A stretch of DNA of 64,000 bases from Eurosta solidaginis (lineage: Eukaryota; Arthropoda; Insecta; Diptera; Tephritidae): the NCBI RefSeq assembly GCF_040869045.1, contig NC_090322.1, positions 169,522,672 to 169,586,671 of the forward strand, written 5' to 3'. The number at the start of each line of letters is the position of its first letter. Position 1 is the first letter of the stretch. Position numbers and translations under genes: made by a program. Below the pieces are notes generated by a model. It saw only the letters and a program-made list of their open reading frames with translations. It ran no database searches and was not told where the DNA came from. Shown here in pieces: positions 54,008-64,000 of the stretch.

Positions 54008-54732
54008 CATCACTGCAACCATACTGAAATTCTTGACAGATTCTGCATAGCAGAATGGACAGATTTCTGCAAAACACATACCAAATTTAACAAGGGATAC
54101 GAGATATTAATCCCTGAGAGGGGGCAGTGGGTAAATGACCCAGATTGGCCCACTGACAGCCTTCAGATCTACACAGATGGATCTGAACTGGATAACAAGA
54201 TCGGAGGTGGTGTCTATTTGGAACGATTGGACTTACAAAGTTCGCTCGCCTTCTGGATCACTGCAGAGCTTCCGGCCATACAAGACGCTGTGGACTGCAT
54301 ATATATTCTCAGACAGTCAAGAGAGGAGATCGCGAGAGCTTCTCACCCTCCGTAAGAGGGATATTTCCTTAGTTGTAGGTCTTCTCACTGGTCACGTTGT
54401 AATTGGACCGCATGCGGAAAGGATTGGCGCTCCATTTAATGATTATTGTAGAAGCTGCGGCAACGAAGAAGAGCCTGAAACTATTAGGCATCTACTTTGC
54501 GAAAGTCCAGCGCTCGGTAGAAAAAGGCAACGTTTCATGGGCAAGATGTTTCTTGTAGATCTGACTGATATAGCTGAGGCCAATACACGATGCTTAGTTA
54601 GCTTCACAAACTCAACGAAGTGGTTTGATTAGGAGAGTAGAAGCAAACCCGTGTGGTTTCACAATGGGCCTATAAAGGCCTGAGTGTGCCGATGTGGAAG
54701 GCAGCCACTTCAACCTAAGCTAACCTAACCTA
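54008..54732 (+). pseudogene. 5'-truncated LINE with RNase H and zinc tail (I/R1-type)
   Basis: Coding sense starts with DSLQIYTDGSELDNKIGGG, the first RNase H block (54153 onward), and moves to a second frame (54350-54632) with DISLVVGLLTGHVVIGPHA, CRSCGNEEEPETIRHLLC (Cys-His cluster) and a TKWFD end. The 3' UTR ends in CCTAACCTAACCT. The RNase H domain is interrupted and partly deleted near 54270. Confidence 0.8.
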
Positions 54733-54830
54733 TCATCCGATTTAATTTTACTGATGGCTTTGATATATGGAAGTCTATAATCTATCTCTATTCTTTTGTA
54801 CGTGTACAACCAACCGTTTTGTTACCAAAG
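54733..54830 (-). repeat. Dispersed repeat R, minus copy, second part
   Basis: After the LINE the reverse complement of the R left end resumes: ACTGATGGCTTTGATATATGG, ATCTATCTCTATTC and GTGTACAACCAACCGTT match 61990-62110. Confidence 0.7.
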
Positions 54831-54952
54831 TTGGAACAAAGATTTCGGAACCCAATTATCAACCTCACCTACGCGATGGGAAGCCTGTTACAAATATGAA
54901 TGTATTATACACATGTTTAGCAGGCGAGGCTCTGGCGATCCCAAGTTCACCA

Positions 54953-55172
54953 TGGAACTAGGGGATATGGAGGGTGGTATGGCGTAGAAGGTTGATTGTG
55001 TTCATATAAATCGTTCCCGAGATGGTCGGGCTAGTGCCCTGATTGTGCTTTGTTACCGAAACGTTCCGGATCTATAGCCGGCAAAGGACCATCAACATCG
55101 ATAACACTCTCCATAGGCTTCGGGAAGTGTGTTTATCGTTAATACAACAACAATAACAACAACAACAACATA
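54953..55172 (+). mobile_element. Retroposon 3' end with (CAA)n tail, copy 2
   Basis: Plus-strand counterpart of 3861-4062: GGAACTAGGGG, CATATAAATCGTTCCCGAG, CAAAGGACCATCAACATCG, CTTCGGGAAGTG, then (CAA)n mixed with AATAAC. Confidence 0.72.
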
Positions 55173-55860
55173 TTAACAAAGTTTATGTACTTTGTGTGCA
55201 AAGCATGCTGAGTATAAAAAAAGTGTGAAGTATGTAGCATGAATGTGCATTTCAATGCCTTTCAGTATATTATGAACACATTATTTTTTTACTCTGCATA
55301 ATTTAATGCGCTTTGAAAGCATAATTGAACAAAGTTCTGCTTCTAAGTGATTTGCGAAAGGGATAAACCTTGAGATTATGGAGAGTTTTGAATGAACATT
55401 CCCACGAGTAAAGAGGTAGTGTAAACGAAATGTAGAAGAACTTTGGTTCTGCCTTCCTTGAAAATTAAAATATTTAAAAAATTTCATTTTCTTACCTGGA
55501 GGAAACAAGGACGGCTACTTCCGTAACCCGACACAGACGGGTATTAGAACAAATTGAACATCCGACTTAAATTCAAATATATTACAGTTTGTGGGTCGGT
55601 ACAGAATTCCATACTAATATGTTAAATACGTTTAATACGTTTTGGTGAGAAATATTTAGGCACTTTAAAAGAGTGTCATATTCGTTTTATGCTTCAAGGC
55701 ATACAGTCAACTTGTACAACAATTAGTTTGTGGAAGCTGATTCACTTTTCTTTCTTTTGTGAAAGGAGAGTTTATGTGTTTGTAATAGATTTGATGACAT
55801 TACGATCGTTACTGCTGCTGCGGATGAGGTTTTAGAAAAGTGCGGTTGTCTAGGGAGACC
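55173..55860. other. Spacer, nothing recognised
   Basis: No supported feature. Confidence 0.35.
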
Positions 55861-55869
55861 TGTTTGCAC

Positions 55870-56740
55870 TGATGTCGGAAGGGAAGGTTTTCTCAGAGCA
55901 GTTCTGCTCCGACAACAGGTGCACTCGTCGATTAGCAGAATCCCATCAAAATCACGTTTAGGAATTCTACCGGTGTAAATTGGGACATTTATTGTAAGTC
56001 AAAGATAATATTGCCAGTGGCGCCGTTAGTAGTTACAGCGATACCTGAGACTGTCATTGATGCTCTTGCTGACAAATTTACTCTAGCATATAATTCAATT
56101 CAATTCTCTTGCCCGCTTAAAACTTACAGCAGTATGCGAAAATCTCCTTAGTAAACGGGCTCTAGACAAGCTTAGGGTTTCGAATAGATAGTTTTCAAAC
56201 AAGGCCAGGAGGAGGAAACTACGCTGAACTGGAAACTGTACAAGGTTGGGTTGAGTATTTGCATGTCGGAATTGACGAGAGCCAAGCGGATCTCCTGGAG
56301 AAACTTCCACGTCGAACAATGCAATGAGTTCGCGAGGCTCAGAAAAATTGATTGTGAGAAATCCTGCTCCCGTGTGTTACGTCGGCGATTAAGATGGCGA
56401 ATGGACAATAAGCTTCACGAAACCCTTAAATTTTCTCATTAACATGTAATTTCCCAATTTTTGCTTAAGAGTATTGCCAGTCATCTCCCTGGGCACATAC
56501 CAGCTTGCATGGGCTATCAAATATTTAATGTCATAATTTCTGCGCAACTCTAGAGATCTTAAGGGACTACTTGCATCTGGCTGGCTTCTATCTACGCAAA
56601 TTGCTTGAAGTTGGGCTATGTTCCCAAAACTTGGAATATGGTAAAATTCACCTGATTCTTAAGGCGCGGAAGAGCTTTCATGAATCTCCCATAAATTTTT
56701 GACCGATAAGTACGTCCTCGTATCTATCAAGAGCGATTAT
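55870..56740 (+). pseudogene. LINE relic: endonuclease-RT linker and RT start (R1-like)
   Basis: Codons at 56230-56345 read YKVGLSICMSELTRAKRISW and QCNEFARLRKI, the linker seen before RT in R1-type LINEs. At 56600-56730 they read CLKLGYVPKTWNMVKFT and, after a one-base shift, LILKARKSFHESPINF with PISTSSYL, the first RT motifs. Stops are frequent. Confidence 0.72.
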
Positions 56741-57440
56741 CGGCATAACAACATGCATATTGTAAAGGCAAGTCGAATGAAACAGCCTTTCATTTTTTTG
56801 CGTATGCAGTTTTGTAGCCCAATTAATTTTAGTCTCACAAAGTACAAGTTATAGTTCTCTCAAAATTCACTTTGACTTTTGACAATCTTTTTTAAAACAG
56901 AAGGACGTTTTATAGTTTCTTATACACGATTAACGCAAAGCTTTATTTTTTGTATAGATAAAAAGCTGTAATACCCTTCGAAACCAAAATTTTCAGAAAT
57001 AAATGTGAATTTTGAAAGGCTAATCACTTGCACTTCAAATGACTTAAATTGATTGGGCTGCAAAACCGCATACTCGAAACAATTCAAAAAATCTCTAATG
57101 AAAAGTAAGAAATTTTTCGCTAAACTTTCTCGAACTTTCGATTTATTTCGAAAACGGTCTAGAGATTGGTTAGCAAAGTTTCAGTTACAATCTCTTTGAA
57201 GTCCTTTCTTAAAATATCATGAATATAAAAGGGAAGAATTTAATTGACAAAATTCGAAACAAGTATAACTGCTATTTTTCTGTTCACTGCTACGTATATA
57301 TTTCGTGCATGAGATTTTCGTTTCTAAAAATTATGTAGAGAGCGTGCGTGGGTAATACCCACACTTCCACTCGGAGACATTTTTGCCCATTGTGAGTGCC
57401 CTAAGTAAGTGCAGGGTGGCGGCATATTCTTTTAACCCAA
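56741..57440. other. AT-rich spacer, nothing recognised
   Basis: No supported feature. Confidence 0.35.
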
Positions 57441-57447
57441 TTGCCTT

Positions 57448-57613
57448 CTAGTGGCCCTCAACGAACCACTTGCTTTCCCTGCGGAACCCAAGAAAAAGCG
57501 AGACGTCCGCCTTCCCAACCTCTGTCAGGCTGTCGCAGAAACGTAAGCAAAGACATCTGAACCCTCTTCTTTGAAGACCCGGATATCGGCAGAGAAAGTG
57601 GTAGATCGAGTGA
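57448..57613 (-). pseudogene. LINE C-terminal tail, separated from its RNase H by mitochondrial DNA
   Basis: The minus frame reads YHFLCRYPGLQRRGFRCL, then LRFCDSLTEVG and ESKWFVEGH, the Cys-His tail of an I/R1-type LINE. It continues the RNase H relic at 57721-58190 after a missing segment. Confidence 0.7.
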
Positions 57614-57720
57614 ATAATCCAACATCGAAGTCGCAACCTTTTTTATCAATAAGAACTCTCCAAAAAAATTACGCTGTTATCCCTAAAGTAACTTATTCCT
57701 TTAATCATTAATAATAGATC
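57614..57720 (-). rRNA. Nuclear copy of mitochondrial 16S rRNA fragment (NUMT)
   Basis: ATCCAACATCGAAGTCGC, ATAAGAACTCTCC and TTACGCTGTTATCCCTAAAG with AACTTATTCCTTTAATCATT follow, in order and spacing, the most conserved part of the insect mitochondrial large-subunit rRNA gene; sense of the rRNA is the minus strand. It is about 107 bases and lies inside a LINE, so it is a nuclear insertion, not a functional gene. Confidence 0.85.
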
Positions 57721-58190
57721 CCTTACAGGATGATTTGTTCAGTTTGAGAATTAAGCTGGTGCCTTTCTTATCCAAGGTTGGCCATAAGAACCTTGAGACT
57801 TTGTACCCTTTTGGTCCATAGCAAGTCCGTTGCCCTGTTCTCATATTCCACGTTTCTCCCCAGGAGATAACTCAGCGATAGTCGGATGGAGCTGTCCACT
57901 TCACAGTTGTCCAAATCGGAATCTTTCCTAGCCATCTCATCTGCGAGTTCATTTCCTTCAATACCGCAGGGAGACGTTGAGATGACTTATAGAAGTCAGC
58001 GAGGCTCTCTACCTCCGCACGATATCCGATTTTATCATGTTAATTCTAATGCCCTTAAGGCGACTGGGTTGTCAACAAAGATTGTTACGTAGGTGTCGGA
58101 GACCATACTATATTGAAACAGCTTTGCTGCTCTGTGTACGGCACATACCTCGGCCTGGAATACACTCAGGAAGTCGTAATGATTAACTTA
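57721..58190 (-). pseudogene. LINE RNase H relic (I/R1-type)
   Basis: Minus-strand codons include FLSVFQAEVCAVHRAAKLF, then VDNPVAL, GIEGNELADEMARKDSD and FLWPTLDKKGTSLIL, the later blocks of a LINE RNase H domain and its spacer. Frame changes occur between blocks. It joins the NUMT at 57720. Confidence 0.75.
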
Positions 58191-58199
58191 ACAAAATAA

Positions 58200-58615
58200 T
58201 GTAAGATTATGCTGGGTTGAACTGGGCAATCAATAAAGATTTCATATAGACTAAATGCGCACTACCTATATCTGCTGTTATTGACGAGGCTTAGTTTATA
58301 AGCATGTGACGCCAGAAGGCAGTGTCCAGTTAGTATGCTCATCGTGAGCCTTAAGTCTTCTCTCTTCAGGGATATATATTCCCTTCAGTCTTATATCGTA
58401 GGATTTTGCACATGACTTCTAAGCTTTGCAGACCGCCCTTCTATCCACGCCCTTCCGCCTTGATTGTGATCATATTCAACTCCTGTCTCCTTTTGATTTC
58501 TTCCGAGCCGATTTGAACATCTACCGTAGATAAATTGAGTGCTGCACCCTCCTTTGCCAACTCATCGGCCTATTCGTTACCTTCTATCCATTTTATTCAG
58601 GGATGACTGAAGTTT
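58200..58615 (-). pseudogene. Second LINE relic: RNase H end, spacer and 3' UTR
   Basis: Codons read ADELAKEGAALNLSTVDVQI, EEIKRRQELNM, SLKREDLRLTMSILTGHCLL and SHAYKLSLVNN, followed by a 3' UTR with GTTGAACTGGGCAATCAATAAA on the displayed strand. The same UTR word is at 26044-26095. A TAG replaces the Ile codon in the EGNEIADE block. Confidence 0.75.
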
Positions 58616-59480
58616 CTCTAATGCTTGTTTGCTTGCAAGAACATTTCTTAATTTAATGCTGTGTGCCTTCATATATTACTCATACGCAATGGTGCACCAA
58701 TTGGCATTTGCCTTGATGTGTGAAATTTATTTTATGAGCCAATCGTGAATCAAAAATTTAAATGCCACTTAAGGTGATTTATAGTTTGCTATTTAAATGC
58801 CATCTACTTTTCGTTCGTGTCTAGAGAATTTAAACGTCTCATATTTGCAGCACATCCCTCAATGGTAACAAATAATGTGAGCTTCACTATTAAACTAAAA
58901 AAAAAAATTTGATTATATTGATATTTCGTTATATTTTATTGGTGGTGTATTTATGATTTGTCGTTTTGATTTATTTTATCTGTTTCACATGATTTTGGTC
59001 ACTTTGGCATGCAGAAATTTGGCATCTTTTGCAACGATCGCAACACAATCCGTCTGCTTGTGTACTCTTGCGATTTTCAATCATGAAATTGCCAAATAAA
59101 GAGCTGGTTTGAATTTCGGTATTTTGAAATTGACAGTGTTGGGCTCTCTAGTATAAATTTATATAATTTATACTTAAAAACCGCAATTGATATTGAACTG
59201 TAGTATTTGTTTTAATACGACCTCGACCTCGCACATGCTGAAAGCACTAGTAAAGCCTCATTCAGTTTCTCAATACAATAAACTAAGGCGTAATATTCTA
59301 CAAAAAAATTTACTTTTAATGATTGTAGGTTACGCATGTGGTCATAATTTGTATGTAGATACACACATAAATATATTATGGTGATTCAAATATAGAAGTT
59401 TAGTCAACTCGGAATAGGAATTACACAAACATACCTCCAAATAAAGGGATATAAATTTCAGTTTTAGATATTACTTACTT
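58616..59480. other. AT-rich spacer, nothing recognised
   Basis: No supported feature. Confidence 0.35.
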
Positions 59481-59486
59481 ATGCCC

Positions 59487-59900
59487 GTGGGTTTCACCCC
59501 ACATTTCTATAAAAGTATGCAAAATAAATAACACAAATTTTAACTTTATTGTTATGTATTTGCGAATTTAGGTACTGCTGAAAACCATAGGATATGCCAT
59601 ATTTTTGTAATATTATTTGGAGTATAAATAAAAAGATTTTTCGATGAGGCAACTCTGGAGCAGGCTACGTATAATTGGCCATGGGTGAAACATGAGTTGG
59701 TAAGATTGACTCGTACTACAGCTAATGACTTTACTTGAGCTTTGTTGATAGACATTGCTAAAGCCAACCTAATCTATACCCTTTCTCGAATCCATTTATA
59801 GTTTGTATAGTTAGAATCAATATTTGGAATTACATTAGCTATTAAAGCTTCATTTGAATTTTACATAGATATAGAAGATGTAGATAGACTGAAGATTAAT
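59487..59900 (-). pseudogene. Helitron relic: RepHel helicase C terminus and 3' hairpin
   Basis: The minus frame 59552-59767 reads LALAMSINKAQVKSLAVVRV, then CFTHGQLYVACSRV, the last helicase motifs of Helitron RepHel proteins. Upstream, IANVIPNIDSNYTNYKWIRE fits an earlier helicase block, with the intervening part deleted. After the stop, GTGGG-TGAAA-CCCAC at 59487-59502 resembles the 3' terminal hairpin of Helitrons; the CTRR end is worn. Confidence 0.72.
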
Positions 59901-60085
59901 AAACGTCCAAAAGGAATAACAGCCAAACTCATCTCTGCAGTCAAACTTTAGCTTTTAAAATAACCTAAGTTTGTACGGCAGCCATAGTTCTGAAAAATCT
60001 CATTTTTAGTTTGGTATATCTATGATGTAGGGGAAAGTAAGCATAATTCTTCAATATGCTTTAGTATAATGTGAGAACAATGTAT
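59901..60085. other. Spacer, nothing recognised
   Basis: Possibly more helicase relic; no clear motif. Confidence 0.3.
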
Positions 60086-60835
60086 GTACTTTAGACTGGG
60101 TTGTAGAATTTCGAACTTCGAAAGCCGATATCTATTTTTTAGAGGTTAACTTCGAAAAACGGAGATAGAACTTTGTTTACTTAAGCCTCAATCTCTACAA
60201 GAAAGTGGGTTTTGTCCAATACCCAGAAAAAAAGTTGATTTTGTCGCATAGTGTTATTATTATAAATACGAAACAACAGGTTTGACTCACTTATTTACTT
60301 TGACTTCCCCTATTCATGATACTTGGCATATCTTTATTAACTTTTCAATGCAAACCCTAATAATAATTTTTCCTCCAAAAATATCATGAGTTTCAGGTGT
60401 AAGTATAATAAGAATCAGGTAAAATAACAGTTGCAATAAATATTGAAAGTGCTATAACTTCCTTGTTTATTATTTTAGTAATATGGTTTCAAAGCAACAT
60501 TTTCTTGAATTTCTAAGTACTTTCGTTAGGTAAGGGAAAAAGGATACTTTAGGGAGAGGAGGGGCCACTTTGTTAGCTGACCTAATAATGTGAAAACGAC
60601 TTCATAGCTTAAAAGGACATTAGACGGAAATGTGAAGCTTCTCAAGGCCAAAATAATGACATATCAATTTTAAAAAACGGACGTCAAATAACCAAGTTAC
60701 AACGAAAAAACCTTTTCGGCTGTGTTTCGAAGGATCAAAAAAAATAAAAAAACAATTTTTCCGAAACCCTCTTAACATAATCTTTAAATTTAGGGGCGGA
60801 CATTAGCAACTTTTTTTCGACCCAGTCTAATGTAC
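60086..60835. mobile_element. ~750-bp TIR element
   Basis: GTAC(T/A)TTAGACTGGGT(T/C)G at 60086 is inverted at 60818-60835. The interior is AT-rich without coding sense. Only ~18 bases of TIR support it. Confidence 0.5.
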
Positions 60836-60889
60836 TTGGTAGAGTTGATATGAGCGGAATCAGAGAGCAAGGCAAGGAAAGGCAAGGCA

Positions 60890-61400
60890 ATAAACGTGTA
60901 ATTGAGGAGTTATCGATAAGTTATAAATTTATTAATGATAATAAAAGTTATCAATGAGATATAGATTTTGTATCGACGAGTTATGAAACTGTAATCGAAA
61001 AGTAATCAATTTTTTATCGAAAAAATATCGAAAATTTATCGCAGTTATCGGAACCAATTTGTTATCGCAGTGTTATAGATTTCCTATTGAAAAGTGATCG
61101 CTTCATTATCAAAAAGTTATTGGTTCGGAGAGTTATTGATTTCTTATCGGAGTATTATCAAATTGTTATCGGCGTATTATCTCTTTTTGAGTGACGACTC
61201 ATCGGTTTGTTATGAAATAGCTACAATAAACTTCATTATTAAATCTATGACACATCTGCAACCCGTTGCTAACAAGCCGGTAAGAAACCAATAAGAAGCC
61301 CATGGTTCGGCGATAGCGAACCGATAACTAAACAATAATATCTCGCTTCCGATAATAAGTTGATAATAAAGCAATCACTTGTCGATTTCGGTTTTTACCG
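60890..61400 (+). repeat. Degenerate TTATCG-rich minisatellite
   Basis: GTTATCGATAAGTTAT, AGTTATGAAACTGTAATCG, TTTTTTATCGAAAAAATATC and TTGTTATCGGAGTATTATC illustrate ~20-25-base units in which TTATCG or CGATAA recurs more than 20 times with drift. Confidence 0.7.
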
Positions 61401-61779
61401 ATAAGAAGCTACCGGAGCTCATCTCAAAAAGCTTTTCATGAGTACTTTGTACTCACGCCTGTACAATCATCATGACTTTCTGCGGCTGCTATATACCGCG
61501 CAACTCCGCGATCAAGTTATATGATCTTTCGAAACGAACACATTTGCCCTGACTCCTTCTATCGTGTTATTCCAATTCAGATTGAATTAACCAGTATGTG
61601 AGGACTTCACTTATACTAAACGAATCCATAATGTCACCCTAAGTTTGCTGAATGACAAACTGAAAAACCCCTCAAGAATCTGGACCTATGTTTTAAAATA
61701 ACTCCATGCTCTTGAAAAATACTAGAAGATTTCTAGAACCTATGCTATTTACTATATCTTATAACTGTGTCATTCCTTA
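61401..61779. other. Spacer, nothing recognised
   Basis: No supported feature. Confidence 0.35.
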
Positions 61780-61911
61780 TAGCTGGAGTATTGGCCTTGC
61801 GAGCGCAGGACATGAGCATAGCTTGTGCTCGATCGTTTCCTCCTGCACTTGCTACACCTCCAATCACTGACGAGGCCTTATTTAAAAGCATGTGAGGCCA
61901 GAAGGCTAACT
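61780..61911 (-). pseudogene. Short LINE relic, same family as 58200-58615
   Basis: GACGAGGC(C)TTATTTAAAAGCATGTGAGGCCAGAAGGC matches 58278-58318 (in pieces); minus codons read HAFK..LVSDWRCSKC and continue with the Cys-His tail in a shifted frame. Confidence 0.62.
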
Positions 61912-63137
61912 TTTTATACTCAGAGTGCTTTGCACACAGAGTATATTAACTTTGATTGGATAACGGTTGGTTGTACAGGTATAAAGGAATCGAGATAGAT
62001 ATAGATTTCCATATATTATTCCGTATATTAACTTTGATTGGATAACGGTTGGTTGTACACGTATAAAGGAATCGAGATAGATATAGATTTCCATATATCA
62101 AAATCATCAGTATCGAAAAAAAATTTGATTGAGCCATGTCCGTCCGTCCGTCTGTTCGTTAGCACGATAACTTGAGTAAATATTGAGATAACTTCATCAA
62201 ATTTGGTACACGAGCTTATATGGATCCAGAATAGGTAGGTATTGAAAATGAGCGAAATCGGATGATAACCACGCCCACGTTTTATATATATAACATTTTG
62301 GAAATCACAAAAACCAGATTATTTAGTAAATAATACACCTAGAATGTTGAAATTTGATGTGTGGACTGATATTGAAACTCTCGATAAAAACTTGAAATTT
62401 TTTTTAAAATGGGCGTGGCACCGCCTACTTGTAATAAAATAAATTTTACAAATATTATTAATCATAAATAAAAAATCGTTAAACCTATCGTAACAAAATT
62501 CGGCAGAGAGGTTGCCTTTACCACAAGGAATGCTTCGAAGAAAAATTAACGAAATCGGATAAGGACCACGCCCACTTTTATATAAAAGATTTTTAAAAGG
62601 GTCGTGGACGAATAAAATTAGCTATATCTTAGCAAAAAAGAGCTTTATATCAATGGTATTTCGTTTTTCAAGTGCATTTATAAGAATAGATAGGAAAAAC
62701 TTCAAACTTTAAAAATTGGGCGTGGCGCCGCCCCTTTTATGACTAAGCAATTTCCTATGTTTCGGGAGCCATAACTCGAAGAAAAATTAACATATCGTAA
62801 TGCCATTGTGTACACATATTTTCCTTATAGCAGAAAATATTTCTAGTAAAAATGGACGGGACCGGTTAAAGACCACGGCAACTTAGATATAAAACAAGTT
62901 TAAAAGGGTCGTGGACGAATAAAATAAGCTATAACTTAGCAAAAACTAGTTTTGAATCAATGATATTTCACTTATCAACTTTTACTGTAAGAGGAAATGG
63001 GGAGACATTTTTTTTTAAAGGCCGGCGCCACGTGTTATGTAGAAAAGTAATTTATCTGAAATTAAATGTACAATTAAAGCTCACGCTGAGTATATAATGT
63101 TCGGTTACACCCGAACTTAGACACCTTTACTTGTTTA
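61912..63137 (+). repeat. Dispersed repeat R, full-length-looking plus copy
   Basis: It runs from TTTTTATACTCAGAGTGC to GAACTTAGACACCTTTACTT. A ~84-base segment (ATATTAACTTTGATTGGATA...TTTCCATATAT) is tandemly duplicated at 61942-62013 and 62026-62097. Repeated GGGCGTGG(C)..CC blocks lie between AT-rich parts. The family is common in fly genomes; no protein is encoded. Confidence 0.75.
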
Positions 63138-63309
63138 GTCTAAGGTTGTAAGAACTGCACATGACCGTCGACACTCTGCAACCCGCGCTTGGCTCCACGT
63201 CTTTCTTGGTAGATCGACCATGTGCATCTCTCGCCTTCTTTAAATCTCGCACAATCTGATTGGGACGTCTACGGTATGAGGATACGCAATTTTTTGGAGC
63301 GTGAGCCAA
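63127..63309 (-). pseudogene. LINE relic: segment after RNase H
   Basis: The minus frame contains PNQIVRDLKKARDAHG and GCRVSTVMCSSYN, similar to the spacer after RNase H in I-type LINEs (W....GCRVSK.MW..Y). Sixty codons only. Confidence 0.5.
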
Positions 63310-64000
63310 AACATTTCAAAGAGGACTTCATATCTCCGTGTGGCGACTTTCTGCAATAAGTTTGTCTCAAGCGATTTTAATGCGGGCTACTTAAGAGGTT
63401 TGCCCCACTTTTTCCTTTATTAGAGTCACATCTGTTTTTCAAGGTGTGACTATTAAAACTTCTGCCTTGATGTTGGAACTGGGAGTGAGTGAGGGAATCC
63501 AGATCGTGGATCACCACAGACAGTTTTGGTTTATGACATGAAGTTGGTCGACCTGTACTGTGTCTATTCTTGTTTTTTGCACGGCTATTCAATCAAGTTG
63601 TATATGGAAACTACCACAATGTTAAATGTGTAAACAAATGTACGTTGAATGACGTTGAAAAATAATTATGTAATTATCAGCAAGAGAGTAAAAAAATGTA
63701 CCTAAAAACCATAGACTCAATGCATTCATAATATACGAAAACTATTCATGGGTACTGAAAATGCAAAAGGATAGTGCATAAAGTTGAAACAGTTGTTAGT
63801 GTAACATAAAGACAATACGCGAGGTTATTTTGCTGCCGCTGTTGTAGAAGGTCAGGGACTTGAGCTTTTTATTAAATTCATGTATGAGGTTTCACTTTAG
63901 CAATGACTATACAAAAATATTTTCATATACATCTGTATGTAAAATTGCGCTTATGTAAGTTATTTCACTCATGCATGTAAAACGCGCTTCCAAAGAGGAC
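63310..64000. other. Spacer to window end, nothing recognised
   Basis: A 71-codon minus frame at 63377-63592 has no family I know. Confidence 0.35.

Noticed and set aside
54700..54732. Insect telomere repeat
   Set aside because: CCTAACCT is the 3' tail of a LINE; flies lack TTAGG telomeres and the tract is very short.

Overview
The window looks like repeat-rich, AT-rich nuclear DNA of a higher fly, most likely a tephritid fruit fly. The support is a nearly intact errantivirus-like retroelement, insect-type LINEs, a tRNA-derived SINE with internal Pol III boxes, PIF/Harbinger, hAT and Helitron relics, and a fragment of mitochondrial 16S rDNA. The fly assignment is inference from element families and overall sequence character; no species-diagnostic gene is present. 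I find no convincing host protein-coding gene. Almost everything that can be read is mobile DNA, much of it nested.

Layout. 1-8.7 kb: two minus-strand copies of one LINE whose ORF starts with a 2A-like motif and two PHD-like fingers (one truncated at the window edge, one almost full length with a 13-bp target duplication), short terminal-inverted-repeat (TIR) elements, and a relic of a second LINE. 9.5-14.2 kb: a TIR element with ~195-bp ends that received a SINE (17-bp duplication) and later a Gypsy-group LTR retrotransposon (4-bp duplication) that keeps only parts of gag, protease and the integrase tail. 14.2-18.6 kb: MITEs, a 2.1-kb hAT-like element with CGG-rich ends and a perfect 8-bp duplication, and a LINE relic inside it. 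18.9-21 kb: a LINE fragment inserted in an older copy of the same family. 21.6-31.2 kb: many small MITEs, a Harbinger deletion derivative carrying remains of both of its genes, and a second hAT-like element. 33-35.6 kb: a LINE relic and two head-to-head LTRs.

35.6-44.7 kb holds the youngest and most complete element: a minus-strand errantivirus-like retroelement with two 452-bp LTRs differing at one base, TATA target duplications, a tRNA-Lys-type primer site, gag, pol and env. Gag and pol are joined by a -1 slippery heptamer. The pol and env frames carry in-frame stops and single-base shifts. Its 5' leader has five stem-loops whose stems differ but whose 12-nt loops are nearly the same, which is the most unusual structure in the window.

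44.8-47 kb: a fold-back repeat, a ~155-bp tandem array and a degenerate minisatellite. 49.3-52.7 kb: a 3.3-kb DNA transposon with ~465-bp TIRs and one decayed, intron-containing gene encoding a zinc-finger, DDE-like protein; I recognise the protein family but cannot name its superfamily. 53-64 kb: a dispersed repeat in both orientations interrupted by a LINE, several I/R1-type LINE relics, a mitochondrial 16S insertion inside one of them, a Helitron helicase relic, and a TTATCG-rich degenerate minisatellite.
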